Source: Paraburkholderia silvatlantica (lineage in GTDB: Bacteria > Pseudomonadota > Gammaproteobacteria > Burkholderiales > Burkholderiaceae). Taken from it: a DNA stretch of 33,745 nucleotides. Below, piece by piece: positions 31,422 to 33,745 of this stretch. Location of the stretch: the NCBI RefSeq assembly GCF_003096715.1, contig NZ_QEOL01000044.1:1-33745 (forward strand). Direction: 5' to 3'. Positions within the stretch are counted from its first letter, which is position 1. Each line of letters begins with the position of its first letter. The notes under the pieces are model-generated. The model had not been told where the DNA came from. It did not search any database and was given only the letters and a program-made list of their open reading frames with translations. Made by a program: the position numbers and the translations under genes.

Positions 31422-32059
31422 ACACCGAAGAACTTGTCACCCTTCTCGCAACGCGGGCAGATCCCGTCGACCCAGGCATAGCGGCGCGCCGGTTCGCCCT
31501 GGCGCTACTCGTCGCAGCGCTCGGGTCATTACTGCTGATGAAGGGCGTATATGGTCTGCGTCCCGACTTGTCGTTTGCGGCGCAGACCGGGCTCTTCTGG
31601 GCGAAGTTCGCTCTACCTGCCTGCATCTCGATCGGCGCACTCGCCGCTACCAGCCGTCTCTCGCGGCCCGGCGTTAAAGCGGGTAGAGCATGGTGGGTCG
31701 TCGGCGCACCCGTCGTACTGGTCTGGGTTGCGGGAGCATTGCTGGTAGGCGCCGCCGCTCCAGAGGACCGCTCGTCGCTAATCCTGGGAATTTCCTGGCG
31801 GTCGTGTCCGTTCAACATCTTGCTGCTCTCGATCCCGGGATTCGTGACGGTATTCCTTGCTGTAAAGGGACTCGGACCGACCAACCTGCGATTGGCCGGC
31901 GCTGCCGCCGCTTTACTGGCTAGCTCCATCGCCACGATGGTGTATTGCTTTCACTGCCCGGAGATGAGCCCTGCCTTCTGGAGCATCTGGTACATAGCGG
32001 GAATGGGTCTTGTCTCAGCAATAGGTGCGATGGCCGGGCCAAAACTTTTGCGCTGGTAG
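31418..32059 (+). CDS. nrsF: NrsF (DUF1109) membrane anti-sigma factor
   Basis: The 213-residue protein has six predicted membrane helices and starts at a TTG overlapping the sigF stop (TTGA). It keeps both conserved cysteines: Cys130 in SWRSCPFNI and Cys180 in YCFHCPEM, plus an additional Cys177. It ends PKLLRW. NrsF-type proteins hold the sigma factor at the inner membrane and release it under heavy-metal or related stress through the two cysteines. It is the intact partner of the adjacent sigma factor and a paralogue of the copy at 28009. Confidence 0.9.
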   Translation: MNTEELVTLLATRADPVDPGIAARRFALALLVAALGSLLLMKGVYGLRPDLSFAAQTGLFWAKFALPACISIGALAATSRLSRPGVKAGRAWWVVGAPVVLVWVAGALLVGAAAPEDRSSLILGISWRSCPFNILLLSIPGFVTVFLAVKGLGPTNLRLAGAAAALLASSIATMVYCFHCPEMSPAFWSIWYIAGMGLVSAIGAMAGPKLLRW

Positions 32060-32263
32060 CTGCATAATGCGGTGACGGAATCTCGTATCCTGCAGCATCT
32101 CGTAGCGGCACTGTCCGGCAACGGACTGGGAGTTCACGACGCAAACCGGCCGTTACCGCAACTCCCTTACAATGACGTTTTGCACAGCGACTCGAATGCG
32201 CCTGTATTTTATGTCATATAGTGATCTTTTCCCGTCTGGACCTCGAAGAATGCGGGCAGGCCT

Positions 32264-32683
32264 ATGACACCGAAACCCCGGAAAGTGACCGAAAAGGTGA
32301 CGAGGGCCGACCTCGAGGAGCTTTCGGAGTTCCGGTATCGTCTCAGGCGATTTTTGCGGGTGTCGGAGGAAATCACGCACGCGGAGGGCGTGACGCCGCT
32401 TCAGTACATGCTGATGCTGCATACACGCGCCTTCCCCGACCGCGACTGGGCTACCGTAGGCGAGATCGCGGAACGGCTGCAGGCGTCGTCGCATGGCACC
32501 GTGGCGCTCGTCACGCGTTGCGAGGCGGCCGGACTTGTAGTCCGCGTGCCCAGCGCCCACGACCGCCGTGAGGTGCAGGTACACCTCACACAGGAAGGCG
32601 AACGCTGCCTGCTGAGGCTCGCCGCGTTGCACAAGTCGGAGGTGCAGTCTTTTGGCTGGGCATTCAGGGAGGAGAGAGAATAG
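32264..32683 (+). CDS. MarR-family transcriptional regulator
   Basis: The 139-residue protein has a winged helix with GEIAERLQASSHGTVALVTR as the helix-turn-helix and SAHDRREVQVHLT as the wing. The N-terminal dimerisation helix is RRFLRVSEEITHAEGVTPLQ. MarR proteins respond to small aromatic ligands or oxidants. It stands alone, converging on the Pal-like gene, with 204 bases of non-coding DNA upstream. That upstream DNA is AT-rich near the start (GTATTTTATGTCATATAG) and probably holds the promoter. The target is unknown. Confidence 0.88.
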   Translation: MTPKPRKVTEKVTRADLEELSEFRYRLRRFLRVSEEITHAEGVTPLQYMLMLHTRAFPDRDWATVGEIAERLQASSHGTVALVTRCEAAGLVVRVPSAHDRREVQVHLTQEGERCLLRLAALHKSEVQSFGWAFREERE

Positions 32684-32749
32684 CGCCCGCCATGGCCGGT
32701 CCCGCTCGATCCTCGCCGGTGAAGGCGCAAGACCACACTGGCCAGCCGG

Positions 32750-33256
32750 CTAGTGGCGATAGACCAGGTCGGCGCGCCGGTTCTGGGCCCACGACGCCTC
32801 ATCGTGCCCCTGGGCGACCGGCTTCTCCTTGCCAAGGCTCACCGCTTCGAGCTGGGAGTCAGGCACACCGAGCGTCTCGAGTTCGTGCAATACAGCCTCC
32901 GAGCGGCGCTGGCCGAGCGCAAGGTTGTACTCATCCGTGCCCCGTTCATCCGTGTTGCCCTGAATCAGCACATGCTGCGCCGGATGGCTTCGCAAATAGT
33001 CGGCGTGCGCGTGCAGCAACTGTAGATAGTCGCCCTTGACCGTGTAGCTGTCGAAATCGAAGTACACGCTGCGCTTCGCCAGCGGACTGTTCGGATTATT
33101 GAGCTCGTCCATTGTCGAGGTCGATCCGGTGACCGGCTGCGAGGTGGCTGCGTTCATGTTCGCCATGCCGGACGATTCAGGCGCCTTCGTTGCCGAGTGA
33201 CAACCCGCCAGCAGCGCAAGCAGCAGGATGGCGATAAACGATCGATTCAGGCTCAT
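32750..33256 (-). CDS. Pal-like OmpA-domain lipoprotein (not in a tol operon)
   Basis: The 168-residue protein has a lipoprotein signal, MSLNRSFIAILLLALLAGC, with lipidation at Cys19. A Ser/Thr/Asn-rich linker follows, then an OmpA-like peptidoglycan-binding domain: SVYFDFDSYTVKGDYLQLLH, IQGNTDERGTDEYNLALGQR and RSEAVLHELETLGV. NTDERGTDEYN is the Pal signature. GGAGCCCGTC precedes the ATG. Pal normally follows tolB; here the neighbours are a MarR regulator and a candidate small RNA, so it is probably a secondary copy tethering the outer membrane to peptidoglycan. Confidence 0.9.
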   Translation of the reverse strand: MSLNRSFIAILLLALLAGCHSATKAPESSGMANMNAATSQPVTGSTSTMDELNNPNSPLAKRSVYFDFDSYTVKGDYLQLLHAHADYLRSHPAQHVLIQGNTDERGTDEYNLALGQRRSEAVLHELETLGVPDSQLEAVSLGKEKPVAQGHDEASWAQNRRADLVYRH

Positions 33257-33440
33257 GACGGGCTCCGGAACCAGGTTGAAGCGCGAAGCATCAATACTCG
33301 GATTTCGCGGTCCAGTCTAGACATAAATTTCCTGGACCGCCACCGTATTTCGCCCCCGGCAACGCCGCGACGCCTTGTATTCACCCAGGCAGCCTTCAGG
33401 TTCAACGGTTTAAGTTTCGCTTAAGTTTTCCCGGCTAAAT

Positions 33441-33470
33441 TTGGCGAAATGTCATGCCGTGACCTATCAT
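33441..33470 (+). promoter_or_regulatory. Candidate sigma-70 promoter of the small RNA
   Basis: TTGGCG at 33441-33446 and TATCAT at 33465-33470 are separated by 18 bases, a fair sigma-70 pair. Transcription would begin near 33476-33478 and end at the terminator about 130 bases further on. Confidence 0.45.
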
Positions 33471-33476
33471 TGCAGT

Positions 33477-33608
33477 ATGCTTTCAGTGAGCAGTGTGCGT
33501 GATCCCATGACATTGTTGTGTCCTCAGCTTGTCGGACGGAAACGTCCGGTTGCCGTCCGTGGCAGGAGCGGCAACTCATTTCACCCAGCGTCCGCTGGGT
33601 TTTTTTTT
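33477..33608 (+). ncRNA. Candidate small RNA with three hairpins
   Basis: No credible protein is encoded here, yet the 3' part folds compactly. CGGACG at 33533-33538 pairs with CGTCCG at 33543-33548 around a GAAA tetraloop. GTTGCCG at 33549-33555 pairs with CGGCAAC at 33569-33575 around a 13-base loop containing CAGGAG. A terminator hairpin with a T tract then ends at 33608. A promoter-like pair precedes it. It could be a free-standing small RNA or a long leader with an attenuator for the MFS gene starting ten bases later. The 5' end is approximate. Confidence 0.5.
33583..33608 (+). terminator. Intrinsic transcription terminator
   Basis: ACCCAGC at 33583-33589 pairs perfectly with GCTGGGT at 33594-33600 around GTCC, followed by a run of T to 33608. 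This is a textbook Rho-independent terminator reading rightward. It lies immediately upstream of the MFS start codon, so it must end a transcript from 33.4-33.6 kb. Confidence 0.88.
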
Positions 33609-33618
33609 GATCGTTCAT

Positions 33619-33745
33619 ATGCGCGCAACGTCCACCTCGCCCACATCCCGCTCACGCATGAGCGCGCCCGAGTTGCGCGCGACCGTCTCGCTCGCGGCGA
33701 TCTTCGCGCTGCGCATGCTCGGTCTCTTCATGATCATGCCGGTGT
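33619..33745 (+). CDS. MFS transporter, N-terminal part (runs off the right edge)
   Basis: From the ATG at 33619 the frame is open to the window end and reads MRATSTSPTSRSRMSAPELR then ATVSLAAIFALRMLGLFMIM, ending at a proline. The RMLGLFMIMPV segment is the first helix of a Burkholderiales MFS family often found beside uvrA and ssb. An ATG at 33658 (MSAPELR) is an equally good start and is closer to the family's usual opening. Only about 42 residues are visible, so substrate and completeness cannot be judged. Confidence 0.8.
   Translation, partial: MRATSTSPTSRSRMSAPELRATVSLAAIFALRMLGLFMIMPV

Noticed and set aside
33421..33618. A 65-codon minus-strand frame at the right end
   Set aside because: It runs through the intrinsic terminator and the hairpins of the candidate small RNA and shows no protein character.
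1..33745. CRISPR array, transposon ends, tRNA-linked integration sites
   Set aside because: No regularly spaced repeats, no transposase gene and no tRNA-like sequence were found; the gene remnants show no flanking insertion-sequence ends that I could see.

Overview
The window is a stretch of high-GC chromosome from a beta-proteobacterium of the Burkholderia/Paraburkholderia/Caballeronia type. The evidence is GC-rich third codon positions, two trimeric OmpC-like porins, an AAHS-type aromatic acid transporter, a full-length fumarylacetoacetase relative, and a DUF2282/DUF692/DUF2063/DoxX locus with a SigF/NrsF pair. No tRNA, rRNA, CRISPR array or intact transposon was seen. All identifications come from reading protein motifs; no database search was run.

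Left edge (1-3500): the start of a leftward hutH, three TTGT-N4-ACAA palindromes of HutC type, and the deletion scar of an amino-acid ABC transporter. Then come a short AraC regulator with a VOC protein, a MarR regulator divergent from a small SET-domain protein, and a porin fragment. An intact porin follows (3534-4718).

Centre (4743-24987): a large two-armed catabolic locus built around a divergent promoter region near 11.3-11.6 kb. The leftward arm carries a porin, an aromatic-acid MFS transporter, a LeuC/LeuD-type hydratase pair and a chemoreceptor. The rightward arm carries UbiX, an FAD aromatic hydroxylase, a VOC protein with an extradiol dioxygenase signature, a fumarylacetoacetase-like hydrolase, an alpha/beta hydrolase, a three-subunit molybdenum hydroxylase plus CoxG, a crotonase-fold protein, a UbiD decarboxylase and a LysR regulator. 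XdhC, which matures molybdenum hydroxylases, closes the locus on the other strand. Together these supply sensing, uptake, hydroxylation at two kinds of centre, prenyl-FMN decarboxylation, ring cleavage, hydrolysis and hydration. I infer a pathway for an aromatic or N-heteroaromatic carboxylic acid that matches no complete pathway I know; the substrate is unknown.

Right part (25.1-32.1 kb): a bufferin-type metal-stress RiPP operon (bufA-bufB-bufC-doxX-nrsF) preceded by a GTAACC-N16-CGAA element matching the SigF promoter. About 2.2 kb of unrelated or decayed genes (YkgJ-like protein, TetR regulator, GST and SDR remnants) separates it from a sigF-nrsF pair. The two NrsF proteins are collinear at 213 residues, but the one inside the buf operon has lost one of the two conserved cysteines.

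Right edge (32.2-33.7 kb): a MarR regulator, an orphan Pal-like lipoprotein, a candidate three-hairpin small RNA ending in a strong intrinsic terminator, and the start of an MFS transporter running off the window.
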